From Mactromeris polynyma (taxonomy: Eukaryota; Mollusca; Bivalvia; Venerida; Mactridae), in assembly GCA_032209605.1 (NCBI GenBank), contig JASFXZ010000026.1, forward strand, positions 4,030,001 to 4,094,000: a stretch of 64,000 nt of DNA, read 5' to 3'. The position numbers and the translations under genes were made by a program. Positions 22,030 to 33,957 of the stretch are shown here, in pieces. How positions within the stretch are numbered: the first letter of the stretch is position 1; every line of letters begins with the position of its first letter. Below the pieces are notes generated by a model, which was not told where the DNA came from, searched no databases, and worked only from the letters and a program-made list of their open reading frames with translations.

Positions 22030-22118
22030 CCACAGCCGTAGACGGTCGGACCCGGGATCAAACTCGCGATCTTCGCACTGGAATTTTAGTGCGATACCGG
22101 CTGCGCTAGACGGGGATT
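22030..22118 (-). repeat. tRNA-like sequence, minus strand
   Basis: The minus strand reads CCCCGTCTAGCGCAGCCGGT with an A-box-like core. It then has a GCACT...AGTGC stem and a good B-box (GAGTTTGATCCCG). The acceptor arms do not match, so it is probably a SINE head or tRNA pseudogene. Confidence 0.45.
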
Positions 22119-22482
22119 CGTGATAAATCATCTTTATTATCTTAACAGATAAAACCAATGTGCGTTAGCAATTTACATGCTTTTGTCGCAACTGATAGAA
22201 ATGTTTACAAATGTGTTTAAACTTAATATTTCTGTGAGGTTTCTTTAAAATCCACAAGTTGGTCTATATGCAGAAGGCGAAGCGCTGACAAAGCATCGTA
22301 TATGCCCACTATAATGCATTTGTTCATAAATGGGTCATAACTAATTCGACTGACAGTGGTTTAGAAAAACATTGATACAATCATGAGTCAGTTTATCTCT
22401 GTTTCAAAATTAACTTTTTTTATATTGTTTACTTATTCAAATACACATTTCAAAAACACCTTTAAGAGAAGTGAGCTAAATG

Positions 22483-22640
22483 CGGCGACGAGGCACATGT
22501 CCGCTGCATAAATCTAACGTGAACTTAATGCGGCGAAGAGCGCCGCATATAGTTCACGCATGAACTTAATGCGGCGTTCTTCGCCGAATGTAGTTCGTGC
22601 GCGAACTATATGCGGCACGGACTATATGTGGCACTACAGA
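22483..22640. repeat. GC-rich cluster of nested palindromes
   Basis: Around 22518-22556, GTGAACTTAATGCGGCG is followed by a 5-base loop and its near-inverse (15 of 17 bases), forming a strong hairpin. A second hairpin (GCGGCG, loop TTCTT) follows at about 22570-22600, then the short palindrome GTTCGTGCGCGAAC. The words ATGCGGC and TATATGCGGC recur in both orientations. This is much richer in GC than its surroundings. Confidence 0.8.
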
Positions 22641-23201
22641 GCTTATCGTGTAAAAGACATGTGATGCTAGTAATACGTAAACTATACAATTTAGCGTTAC
22701 TTACCTTCGTCATCGCTGAGATAGGGTGGCTCCTATCTGTACGATATTTACTATCAAATCATAAACTATGCCAATCAGATATCGTGATAATCTGTTCTTT
22801 TCTATAAGTTCACGATCCGTCTAACATGTCAGGTATTTCTCCGAAATGTCGATGCTCTTCTAGCGTTCATACGGTCGGCCATATTTACGCAAAACGTAGA
22901 GATTTACGGTCGGTAATTTCAAACGTAACTTTACGCTTTAACTTACGCAAATACATATGTACGCAAATATTAGTGAAACGCATTTACGTAGAAATTTTGT
23001 ACGTACGCAAAAACTTACGAAAATATTTGATTTACGCAAGCGTAAGTACGTTAGTAAAACGGTACCCTGGTCAACATATAGGTATACTATTCCGTGCTGC
23101 GTTAATAGCAACTGAGTGGAAAATAACAAGGGATTAAAATGAAGGCTAAAGACTAAAACTGATTCGTACAGAACACGAAAACAAATGGCAACAGTTACTA
23201 A

Positions 23202-23215
23202 CCCCCCCCCCCCCC
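23202..23215 (+). repeat. Homopolymer run of 14 C
   Basis: Fourteen consecutive C, directly readable. Its length is prone to polymerase and sequencing error. Confidence 0.95.
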
Positions 23216-23684
23216 TTTTCCGAGTCGTTACACTATCAAACTAATATTGACCGTCTGTACATGATATACAAGCTGCAATGCTTGAAACTGTTGGAGAGTT
23301 CCCATAACTAAATAATATCGTATGATTGAAATTATGTCTCCACCAGCTCTTTAATTCGTTATGTATTTATACACACTGTGACTGTACATATCTAGATGCT
23401 GTAACAAAAAGAATTGCATGAATACATACTTAACGCCATTTAAAACACAACTGTTTTGGTTAAGCTTCATTTTGAACCTAGTGTGGGAAGCATTATACAA
23501 TATATGTTATAGAAGAGTTAAGCATTGTGCAAAATGAAATTAAACTATGGATCAGTTATTCACAACTGTAGAATATTGTGTGCGTCATTGTTTAATGGTA
23601 AAACAATGGTTTTGTTAGATTAAAAGGTCAGATTGAAGTGATACGTGTACCTTACAAGAAATATGGTGATCATTCAAATTGAAG

Positions 23685-25824
23685 AATCTCTTTGTGGATC
23701 TCACTGAGGAACTGGAAGAACTGAAAACTCAAGAACTACTTCTAGAGAAATCAATCAGAGTAAATTATACAAATGTATATTTAAATCATAATTCTTTATT
23801 ACATCAGTGCTTCATAAACGTTTAGTGTATTTATTATGAAAATACACTTGATTATTTTAAGATTGTGAAATTGAAATACCCTTGCCAATTCAAATTGATT
23901 ATAAGTAGGGATGTCAAGAGATATTTTGTACGTCTGAAAATTCGAATACTGATTCGGCATTCAAATATATATTTTTTCAATATAAAAGCTGAATTAAAAG
24001 TGTATTAAATTTCAAGGATGGACATCGCATTTAACGACAATAATATCTACAGGTGTTAATTGACATGTCATGTTGTATATTTGGGGGCAAGAGTGATATA
24101 AAACTGTGGTGATAACACTTAGGCCCTGAAATTATTATGCGAATTTTTACTACTTAGGTGATCAGCTTAAAACGCAAAACTGGTAAGCATGAAGTTAAAC
24201 TTAGAATTAATTTCAAATGTATTATTATTAAATAAGAAGGTCGAATGTTCGAATATTCGTTCGGAAGGTTGACCCAATATTCGAATACCAAAATTGCCAT
24301 CAATAGATTATGATACACATGTAATGCTGCTTTTAATGTTTTACTATAGGGAACTGGAAGCATTGGAAAGCTTGCAAGAAACTGTGGAAGAAAATATAAC
24401 CTTAGATATGCAGGTAATATTCTGTGTATGTTATGCATTTATGAGACAATTTGTTATAAATTAAGCCTTGGTCGATTAAAAAATCAAGATTTGTTCAGTT
24501 AATGTCACCAAAAATATTAGGGTCACCGAGTCAGAATTTTCTTATTTTATCCATTGTTCTTTCGAATGGTTTAGGGTTAATTTTGAAAACATTTCTTTCA
24601 TTAAATGGGCTGAATGAACAGAAAATTGTTGTCTTCCTTCTATCAAGTATTTTAATGTCATTTTGGAAATGTTTTGTTGCAGTAAAACGGTTTTTATTTT
24701 TCGGAATTCCAGGAAAGTATTTAAGGTTTGCATGATATACTAGGATCGAACTAAATGTGAACTACGCACACTTGCCTTGTGCTATTTTGGTACCTATAGT
24801 TCATATTCGGACAAACAAGCTTTCAACATATATGATGTATGTTGAAAGCTTGTTTGTCCGAATAAATATGGTCATAGAGTGTAAAGTTTTCATTTGTGGA
24901 AGGGAAACAAGATACTTGTATGAGTTTCAGCGGATGTAGCTGTTTTTGTATTTGTGTGTGCACTTCTTTCAAAATCAATATTATCAAGATATACACCTAA
25001 CATGGAAAAAAGGCTATGGTAACTTGTTTCCTTTACATGTTGAAAATACACAGTGTTATTAGAAAAAGGTGAAATATGAGTTTGACACAGCAGTAACATC
25101 GCCATGAATAGGTGAACTATGAGTTTGACACAGCAGTAACATCGCCATGAATAGGTGAACTATGAGTTTGACACAGCAGTAACATCGCCATGAATATGGT
25201 TGAATCATTTTGGACACTACAAATTTCACTAGAGAAAAAGTTAAATTTCATGTACATAAAAAATCTGGTGATCTGGTTGTAACATCTGTGGACACTACAG
25301 AAACCTAAATACTGTATGTTAATGTATGCTGTGTCAAAGAAGAAAGTGTTCTTGGAATAATATGGACATTTTTCTATACCCTGGGGGCTAAACATGGACA
25401 TATTGGAACCAACTTAAAGATTCTGTATTGCATCTTTTGGATATATTTTAGGTATTTACCCCATGGTATCGAAAAATGTCCAAATTATTCAATGCACACT
25501 TTCTTTTTTGACTAGGCATACTTTGTTGAAACAGCCTGATAATGCATGGTACATTTATGTTCAAAAATAAAACATACATAAATCAAAACTTTCTAGTATA
25601 AATAGATAAAAGAAAGTTGAATTTTAAATTAAATATTTTTACCTCAAGAAGTGAAAGCAACACGTTGTATCCGCTTCATCATTTAACAACAGATAGATTT
25701 GTTTGTCTGTCACCACTCAGTCTGTAAAGTTAAAACTAGACCTGTTTTTTGAATCAGTCTTATTATTTATCCTGTATTTCAGATTCCGAGTGATGTCCTT
25801 GGATTACCTTGTATATCAACTTGA
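23685..25824 (+). CDS. Putative 3' exons of a coiled-coil protein gene
   Basis: Three candidate exons lie at 23685-23759 (NLFVDLTEELEELKTQELLL...), 24350-24413 (ELEALESLQETVEENITLDM...) and 25783-25824 (IPSDVLGLPCIST then TGA). Each is bounded by AG and GT, except the last, which ends in a stop. The first two are rich in Glu and Leu with heptad-like spacing. Exons two and three join in phase 0, but one and two do not, so an exon is missing or the first call is wrong. An AATAAA at 25876-25881 fits a 3' end. I do not recognise the family. Confidence 0.35.
24804..24864. repeat. Perfect inverted repeat, 27-bp arms, 7-base loop
   Basis: The arms 24804-24830 and 24838-24864 are exact reverse complements. 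The left arm starts TATTCGGACAAACAAGC. The loop is TATGATG. Confidence 0.97.
25068..25196 (+). repeat. Three tandem 43-bp copies
   Basis: Copies start at 25068, 25111 and 25154 with GGTGAA(A/C)TATGAGTTTGAC. They differ at one early base. Confidence 0.95.
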
Positions 25825-25917
25825 CAGTATCTGACATCTTCATGACTTCAGTGAAATCTCATTGGTTTGTTACTAAATAAAATATATTACATTGTTCCAT
25901 TTTAGAGTTTTAATTTT

Positions 25918-26130
25918 TATGCCCACCATCGACGAAGAGAGGGCATATTGGTTTGCACATGTAGGTCGGTCCGTAACCTTTTCGTTTCCGATCAATAACT
26001 CAAGAACCCCTTGACTTACCATCCTCAAACTTGGTCCACACATTCATCTTCGGTAGCAGAGGAACCCTATTAATTTTGGGGTCAAAGGTCAAGGGGGGCA
26101 TAATGTTTTACAAACATCTCTTGTTTATAT
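25918..26130 (+). repeat. Bivalve-style dispersed repeat
   Basis: It runs from TATGCCCACCATCGACGAAG to about AAACATCTCTTGTTT, with inner phrases ACTCAAGAACCCCTTGACT and GGTCAAAGGTCAAGG. This combination is familiar from dispersed repeats in bivalve non-coding DNA; the assignment is from memory. Confidence 0.5.
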
Positions 26131-26485
26131 TGCTGTCAGAAGGTACAAGCTTAAGAAGTAAAGTATTTTAGTGATGCTTGCTAGTTTTATAGCAAGAACC
26201 AGGATAACATTGATATCGGAGAGAATTGCATGGATTAAACATATTAATAATGTGTCATTGTGCAAATAGTACGGTTATGGAGTCAGTTGCCTATCTATGG
26301 CTACAATGTATGAGTTTTAGTTTTAGAATCATCTACATTCTATTTCCTTGTGTCAGGGGTATTTGTTTATTTTGTACGATTTTAATTATTTAACATGAAA
26401 CATATTGTATGGCTTGTTTGCATGCTACTGGTTACCCATCAGCTGCTGTACAGTATTAATACTTGACATCAAGACCTAAATACCA

Positions 26486-26785
26486 GGGCCCGTATTCACA
26501 AGCGTTTTAAGATTGAATCTCCGACTTCAACTTTAAAATTGCAAACATTAAATTTACAAGCATTTCGTTTCCATTATAATCAAAACAGATACATTTTTAC
26601 CTGAATATTTCTTGTTACTCACTCTACACTTTTGCCATGTTTTATCAAAATATATTGTGTAACAATAACGTAGGAACAAAATGAAAATTTACAATTTTAA
26701 AGTAACGTAGGAACAAAATGAAAATTTTCAATTTTAAAGTCTTAAGTCTGAGATTCAGTCTTAAAATGTTCGTGAATACGGGCCC
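26486..26785. mobile_element. 300-bp MITE with long inverted termini
   Basis: The left end GGGCCCGTATTCACAAGC...TTTTAAGATTGAATCTC matches the inverse of the right end, GAGATTCAGTCTTAAAATGTTC...GTGAATACGGGCCC. Similarity continues inward for about 55 bp to the shared CTTTAAAATTG. Inside, a 37-bp unit (TAACGTAGGAACAAAATG...) is duplicated at 26666 and 26703. There is no ORF. A target duplication is not evident. Confidence 0.85.
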
Positions 26786-27039
26786 AGGTCTTTGCATGAC
26801 AGAAACTGTCCACATTTCATCCAATGTCATCAATTACCTGTTTCCAAATGTGTATCACTCAAATCAAAAGATAAAACAGACTGGTCCAGAAACTCATGAT
26901 GAATATATTGCAAGTAACCCCAGGAATTTGTGATTAATATACAGTACATTCTTTCAAACCAAACAATTCTTTGTGTCACAGATGAAATTTGATATAATAA
27001 CATATTTAGCACCACATTATATTTTCAGGTCATGAAATT

Positions 27040-27660
27040 AGTTGACTGCATAACATAACATAATTTCTTACATCTACGTTGTACGTTAGCCTGTCAACTT
27101 TGACAAAGATCTAACGGTGCGCAAGAATAGAAGAAAAAAAGATTAAGAGAAATAATAGTACAAAGGTAGAAACTAGAATCGTCAAGAGTGCATGAATGCA
27201 ATGACAGTAAAAGGATAGAAAGAAGGAAAGACTTATCCCAGTTATTTATACCCCTCCGAGATATCGTGCGACCAATCTGGCTTGCTGGGAGCTACCAGGG
27301 CACTAGACCCCGCCGGCATAGCTCGGATATCAGATGGTAAGGTATAATAACTGGAAGAATCCCCTATTAGATTGGTTGGGCAGACAACCCCCTCTTGAAG
27401 GATACGAAAAAGAGGGAGCCTCAGCTACACACAGTGGCTGATAGACTGTTCCAAAGTGGAATTGTACTTGGGAAGAAGCTGTGTTTGAAGTGATCAGTTG
27501 ATGTATAGTACTGTTGTAATCTCTGTGAGTTTGATGTTCTGGTCCTGGAGACAGCAGGGGTTAAGTATTTTGATGATGGTATGTCTACTAAGTTGTTTAT
27601 TATTTTGTACAGCATGGTGATCTTGATCTTCTCTCTTCTGGTATGGCGGGTACCCCAATT
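27040..27660 (-). mobile_element. 3' end of a non-LTR retrotransposon (LINE)
   Basis: The minus-strand frame from about 27660 down to the stop at 27421 encodes MLYKIINNLVDIPSSKYLTP...FFPSTIPLWNSL, the usual C-terminal segment after the reverse transcriptase in mollusc LINE ORF2 proteins. The lower-coordinate part to about 27040 is likely its 3' UTR. The element is 5'-truncated: no reverse-transcriptase core follows upstream. Confidence 0.75.
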
Positions 27661-30600
27661 TTTAATGAATATATTATTGAAAAAAGCAGTATATTATTCT
27701 TCTTTTGTGTTTTTATTTTTTATTAATTTTAAGTTGAATTGCTTCAGTTAGTTCAGTTTAAAGAACACAGAATTGCTTGTAAAGAATTTGATATGAAATC
27801 TGTTGTGACGATGTATGTTAGTAAATATATCTTGCTGATGCCGAATTTAGCTTTTATATTGGAATAAACATATTTCAGCATTTGGTTTGATACAATATAA
27901 ACTGGAGGTACAGTTTTTTTCAACTGAATCTTTCCAAGTCCAAATTTCCGCATTTGCATTTTACTTAGTATGAGAATTCCGCGCTGCAGTGTTCGAGTTA
28001 GAATTTCTGCACTCGAAAAAATGTGTAAGTGCCATTTTTCCGAATGTTCTCCGAACCTGCAGATTTTCTCCGCAGTTAGAAAGTTTACTTTTGCGGAAAA
28101 GCGCAGTTTCCATACAAAGTTCGCATTATGTCGCATATTCTCTGCATTAATTTTTTGTGTGCGGAGATCAGGGCCAAGGATACTCATATTTTGTCTGAAA
28201 AATTGAACTTTTGAATAAAACAATAATGGCCACATTTATAATATACGAGGCCAATAAGTGAACAGTGCTATTGTTTGTGTGTGTTTATACATCTTGTCCA
28301 GTGATTTGTATTTCAAAACATTTGTTTATTTGTTTTTGCAGTTAATCATGTCATCTCATGCCAATTTGTGTCAGCTTGTAAAAATAAAGAAGTTTTTGCC
28401 GTTGTTGTCGGTCCGATTAGAATATTAAGTAAATATAGGATCATAGTCTTCAGTAGTCATCTATTACAGTGTCAAGTTTTCCATGCAAATCCAGTATTTA
28501 ATGTTACTACTTTAATACACAAATAATATTTCGGCAATTTCCATAGCATTCATAATAAATCGACTGCCATACTGCCAAAATTATAGCGGTACCAAGTTCT
28601 GGTAATTTATGATCACCTATGAACTATCCACTGTATGTGTGATATATACTACCAAGGTAGTGACAACAAGAATCATTACAACACTTTGGTATTTTATTGC
28701 TCATAATAGATACATGTATAATGATACATAAATAGGATACTTCAAAAATTTAAAACATTCATATCGACAAATTAACACAAATACAGTCTACACTGTTTTA
28801 AGAGACCTTCATTGGGAATCAGCTGATAAGGTCACATATGACAGGGAGTCTCTTAATACAGTGTTTCAACAAATTAAACAAGAAATAAAATAACAGTGCT
28901 ACAGTGAATCATCCTACAGGCTAGATATTAAGTGGTCGTAAGTCATTGAATGTTTTAACTATACATCTAAATTTTCAAATTCAAAGATGAATACAATGTA
29001 TACTTCCAAACACAAGTCAATCACATGCAAGCAGTACATGTTTAAACACAAACAGATGTACATAAAAACTAGACCACAAATGAAACAAACTAAACATTCA
29101 GCGAGGTAAATTATATATGAATAATCATAGCAGACTATGAGACATAAATCATCTATATACAGGCAAAAATAATAGTTCCCTTGAGGCAACTATCCTCCGA
29201 TAGCATTTCTTGTCATAAGCAACAAACACAAACATTGTTTTTTGGTTAAAGCTTCCATGAGACCGGACCGACCACCTATTTTATTCATATAGTATAAAAT
29301 CATTCATCATTCAATGTATGTCAAAATATTTCCTATTCTGCAAGTTTCATGTTACACTAAAACATCATTGACATTCCACTAAACATAAAGTAAAACATCA
29401 ACTTACAACCACAAAATATGTTAGGTTAAATACTTGCATTTCAACTATGTATGCTTCATACTGGTGGTAAACGTAATAAATTTACACAAATGGCAATAAT
29501 ATTTTTATGACATACATAAAGTTTTGGAGCACAAATGCAATCGACTCGCTCAGGAAAATAACAGAAGTTAGCTCTGAAAAAACCTGCGCCACTTTGTCAA
29601 GTGTCATATTGCGGAATGTGTGGCCTCATCCTGTGTCTCCAAAGTAAACAAATAAACATGTTGCATAACAACACCGAAACATGACACTTGTAATGAATGA
29701 ATCACTTTACAACAAACAATCATTTTATCAACGATAATGAAGTACATAACAAATACATCATATTTTAACAAATTTAGATGTATGATCACATACAATGGGT
29801 AATATATCAACTGACATAGTTCATATTATATACATAGACTCTTTCTTGGGGTAATAATCTTAACACCACATCTACAATCAACACTTAATTAATAAAAATT
29901 TTGTGTGTGGACGGCCGACTGTCTCAAGGCTGAATGAAAAAACCGTTTACTCAACCACGCACGAAACCTCGTGCGTAAAACGCCACCTATCGGAGCTTAT
30001 ACCAAGGGAAATTAATTTTCGTCTAATTCGTTAACTCAAACAACAGAAATTATATTTATTTAAATTTACTATAATAATTTTTATCCTTCTTAAAATTACG
30101 GAGCGGGCGGCATTACAAACCGTACGGTACTGATTTTATCGCATACTAGACCCGAAAACGAAAAAATAATTACATGGTTATTCACGTGAAAATTCGAGGC
30201 GTAAACACATATTTGGTGCGTTTGAGCAACAATTTTCATGGTCGCTTGTCCATCAGACAGGAAGTCGTTCACTTCAGTGTCATTGTATTGGAAAACTCAT
30301 CTGGGGTAACATTTGCAGTCACATATGACAGCGAGTCGCTTAATTCAGTTAGTTGCAAGGGCAATTAAGACTGTTATTACTAATTATTACAATTATATAA
30401 ATTAAATAGATTAAGGCATAAAAATGTTACAATACATGTGCAGTGCATAATTATCATAATGTTAAAGATTTTTAAAATGGCCTCCCCATCGCTACTCACA
30501 GCCATCCCTACACCTTTACTGACATGATTTGATGGTAGAATCATATGATAATCTCCATCGCATATTTATCATGGGAATGACAGCCGCCCACAAATGACCC

Positions 30601-30674
30601 GCCACATATAGCAGCTTCATTTTGCTTAACTGATTGAAATAACTTTAGTGCAGTAAAAAGATTATAAGACTCTT
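27661..30674. other. Three kilobases without a recognised gene
   Basis: AT-rich. A moderately long minus-strand frame at 27753-28235 has low-complexity, non-conserved-looking content. The phrase GTCACATATGACAG(G/C)GAGT with a shared flank occurs near 28832 and near 30320, so a dispersed repeat has two fragments here. If the minus-strand gene at 30.7 kb is real, part of this is its 3' UTR or downstream DNA. Confidence 0.4.
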
Positions 30675-32839
30675 TCACTGGCTTCCTGTACGAATAGCAA
30701 TATCCAGCTGAAGGGTAACACTGTATCGGCGGTAACAGGCTGTACTAGGAGACAGGTAATTCCATCTGCACACAAAACCAGTGATAAGATTCTTTTCTTG
30801 CATACCGTTTTAACAAAATCAAGGGACAATACCTATAAGGCGGGGTGGGAGTTTCAGCATTGATGTAGACATAGGAAATCCCGGTCTTGTATGCAAGAAT
30901 ATTTCTAAAAAAAGTGCATGATTAAAAACAGGCATAAAACTGAAAAAAGCTGTTCCATTTGCAAAACTACATAGTATAGCAATATGATCTAGCAAATTTA
31001 ATATTAATACATGTACAAGTAAATTTTATCATTACACCAATGAATATTACAAATTGTGACTAACTTAGCCAATAAAACAAAAGCTTATGCCTGTACAACC
31101 TATACCATCACTTTCTGAAGATTGCGATGTAATTTAAATATGTATATTTGTGATTTTGACTGGTACTCCTTTCTGTAAAGCATGTCATTCTCACAGGTAT
31201 TCGGTTATAAACATTTTTAGAAAATCATAGATTTGTAATTCAGTATTGCAACATAAGTGTCAGGTTGGTAGGTAGACAGCAAACACCATGTTAAGTTTGG
31301 CCTTATCATAAGTTATGTTAAATTTTCATGACTTAAGAAGGAGTCCAGTTAACCAATACATGTGTAAGTTGTCAGAAGTTAAATATGCACTGTAACATTA
31401 CAAACACCACGTTAAACAAAAACTAGTTCAAATCTCTACAATGTAGGGAAAGTTTCAACAATTTTCTGCACATTCCCATCAGTCAGTCGTTCTCATCATG
31501 TTGATATCATAAGAATTGTTCCATTAGATATCACGTTAATGTCACCAAATGTTTTAAAAGTTTCTTCATGGTTTCATTTTTAGAATACTCAAAATAGTTC
31601 CAGGTAAAATCTCAAAACTTACTGGTTTCAGTAACCTTTAATTAGTTTGGCTAATCTAATGTTCACTGTACAAGTTTCCAGCACATTGTTGAATGAGACC
31701 ACTTCACATTATCCTGAATATATACATATATCTATATGCATAAGTCAGAAATGTTCACCCCAAACATCTACAGATTCACTTCACTGCTAGGAGAAATCTG
31801 GTTTTCCAACACACAAGCTCAATCCACCATGCCTCTATTGTTTTGAGTTCTGAAATGGTCATAATCCTTGATACAATTATAGTTATGACATCAATTAGCA
31901 ACAACTCATCTAGCCATGTGCATGTGTAATCTATAAAAAAGTTGAGTATGACAAAGGTAAGACTAGGCCCACATACAATTTATAATATCATAAAGCAAGT
32001 TTTTGGACAAGTGTTTCATCAGCTACAATATTGAGACTTCAGTTTTGCTTAAGATTTTTTAACATTTAAAGTTTGTGTTATGATAAATCTCATACCTTGG
32101 TGTTAAAGCTGATGTCACAATGGATCATGTATCTGTGGAAGATATTGTTATCTCCCTGTAAATGAAAACACTTATTAAGTTGTTCTTGAGGCACAAGGCC
32201 AAATTTGCAGGTCAGCAATATTTGATGTTGCATACAATATAGCTGAAAGACAAACTTGTACAGGTACTTTATAGACAAAGGATTGCAAAAGATGGGACAA
32301 CCACAGCATTCTAAACATATTCATTCAAAATCATTTCATATAGAATATCAGCATAGAATTCAATATTTAGATATTGTAGTTAACTACAAGTTTTCCAATA
32401 TTGATATAAATTTGCTTTTATATGGAACAGACACAACAAAGGGTATCTCCTTGTAAATGAAACACTTGTTAACACACTTTTCAGGTCCATTTTCACCGTT
32501 TTGCTCTTTATTCAATCTCAAAATTAATACCACCTCAATACCACGGACCTATGTGTATATAGGTCCATGTCAATACTTAAAAGACCAGATGCTAAGGGTC
32601 CAAAGGGTGGTCTTATTATCGAGGCTTTACTGTATAGACAAAGAATATTCATTCTACCACATATCATTAAACTTTAAGTTCCAATATCAATATCTGCTTT
32701 TTAATTGAATAGAAAAGATGTGCATTAATAATTAGTTGTGAAAATAATAATTAAAGAACAGCTATTCTTGCTTTGTTTTAGAAGATGGTAAATTTTCACC
32801 TGGTTGAATGCGTTTCTTCATGTTGACATCCCATCTATA
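30675..32839 (-). CDS. Putative 3' exons of an unrecognised minus-strand gene
   Basis: Four short candidates, in transcription order, are 32839-32800 (YRWDVNMKKRIQP), 32155 (or 32151)-32096 (NNIFHRYMIHCDISFNTK), 30904-30833 (NILAYKTGISYVYINAETPT...) and 30765-30675 (WNYLSPSTACYRRYSVTL..., ending TGA). Each has a pyrimidine tract and AG before it and GT after it. The last two join in phase 2 through Arg, and the first two join in phase 1 if acceptor 32151 is used. The middle junction does not fit, so one exon is probably missing. I do not recognise the protein. Confidence 0.35.
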
Positions 32840-33184
32840 CTGAGCAAATGTAGAAACGTCCAACCATATTCAAAGAAAGATTGCCGGAAATCTGTAACGT
32901 TGGTGGTACCAAGACCTATACAGAAAATGAAGTTTATTCATTTTAAATCCATATTAGTTGACCTAATTTTGCTGGGATAAAAAGCTTTCGAGTGAGATAA
33001 TGGCGAAGTCGGTAGGAGTCAAAATAAAAAATCTGAAGAAAAGCTTGTTGATGTTCATTTTTCAGTCTTGGGCAGTTCTTTTCTATCATATCCTCAATAT
33101 CAATAGATGACCCAATCCATTAAACAAATCTATAGTTCTTTGAACTCATCTTCATCACATCTTAGACATCATTGTTGGTACTAA

Positions 33185-33719
33185 CTCCACCATCACAGCA
33201 AACAAGACAGACAAAAAACAAAATGAAAGAATTAATAATATACAACACAAGTGCCTATGAGAAAGGGCTTTTTGGCAGTTCGAATCCCGACAGACTGGTT
33301 ACTTTGGTACTATAGGAATATGGGTCTATAATAGAATTAAATATAATAGAAAAATAGAAAAAAACTATAAAATTCCACTTCTTAACTTTGAAACTAAAAC
33401 CAGCAAAAGGAAAATTAAATAGAACCATCCTATAATGCAAGGATACTCAAAAGTTGATATGGCATGATCACTTAGCTGACAGCACACACTTCCAATCCAC
33501 CACTCCAGTGATACCGACTATAGAAACACACAATTCAGAGACAGAGAATTTGGCAATGAACTCATTCCACTTCATCTGCAATATCCCACCTGCAGATCAA
33601 GGTGTAGATGTTGCGGCCATAAATGTTGCGGGGACCTGGCTACACAAAAGATGAAAGATGCGAACGAAACCGTTTTCTCTGTTTAATCCCACTGATGCAT
33701 CCACTCTCGGGAACCAAAA
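33185..33719 (+). repeat. Diverged edge copy of the large array
   Basis: Patches are collinear with the array unit: AAAATGAAAGAATTAATAA with CCTATGAGAAAGGGC (33220-33270), TGCAAGGATAC (33437), GACAGCACACACTTCCAATC (33478) and GATGTTGCGGCCATAAATG (33607). Divergence is far higher than between inner units. This copy lacks the inverted-repeat transposon present in every other unit, and its junction with the next unit omits about 670 bp, giving a 350-bp interval. Confidence 0.8.
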
Positions 33720-33957
33720 CTACTGCTTTTGAGACTGCAAGCATACACAAAAACACTTAAAATCAGAACCACCATTTGCAAGATTAAGCAGTTGATGATG
33801 CAGATGACTGAAGACGATCACTTTGGTGACAGCACACACTTCCAATCCATCAATCCAGTTATGTTGACTGTAGAACGAACACACAATACAGAGTAACAGA
33901 AACATTGGCAAGGAACACACTTAAACCTCATCTGCAATATCCCACGTGCAGAACCAT

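Larger units (their letters stand above)
21084..23067. mobile_element. Approximately 2-kb non-autonomous element with matching inverted termini
   Basis: The left end starts GGGTACTGTTTTACTAAC and continues with CTTACG and TTTGCGTAA. The right end is its inverse, finishing GTTAGTAAAACGGTACCC at 23067. Both subterminal regions are full of TTACGCAA/TTGCGTAA words, as if binding sites for a transposase had been repeated. A 12-bp-arm hairpin (TTTGCGTAAATT, loop ATC) lies near 21126-21152, and another (CGTAAGTG...CACTTACG) near 21186-21206. There is no long ORF. Its interior holds tRNA-like pieces and a GC-rich palindrome cluster. A target-site duplication is not obvious, so the exact ends and the superfamily are open. 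Confidence 0.7.

Noticed and set aside
21271..22118. Three functional tRNA genes
   Set aside because: A and B boxes are good, but acceptor and anticodon stems do not pair and the spacing is abnormal. tRNA-derived repeats fit better.
24804..24864. microRNA precursor
   Set aside because: The stem is perfectly paired, short, and has a 7-base loop. Animal precursors normally have bulges and longer stems.
27753..28235. Minus-strand 160-codon ORF
   Set aside because: The composition is biased and the same interval has an overlapping plus-strand ORF of similar quality. No domain or splice context was seen.
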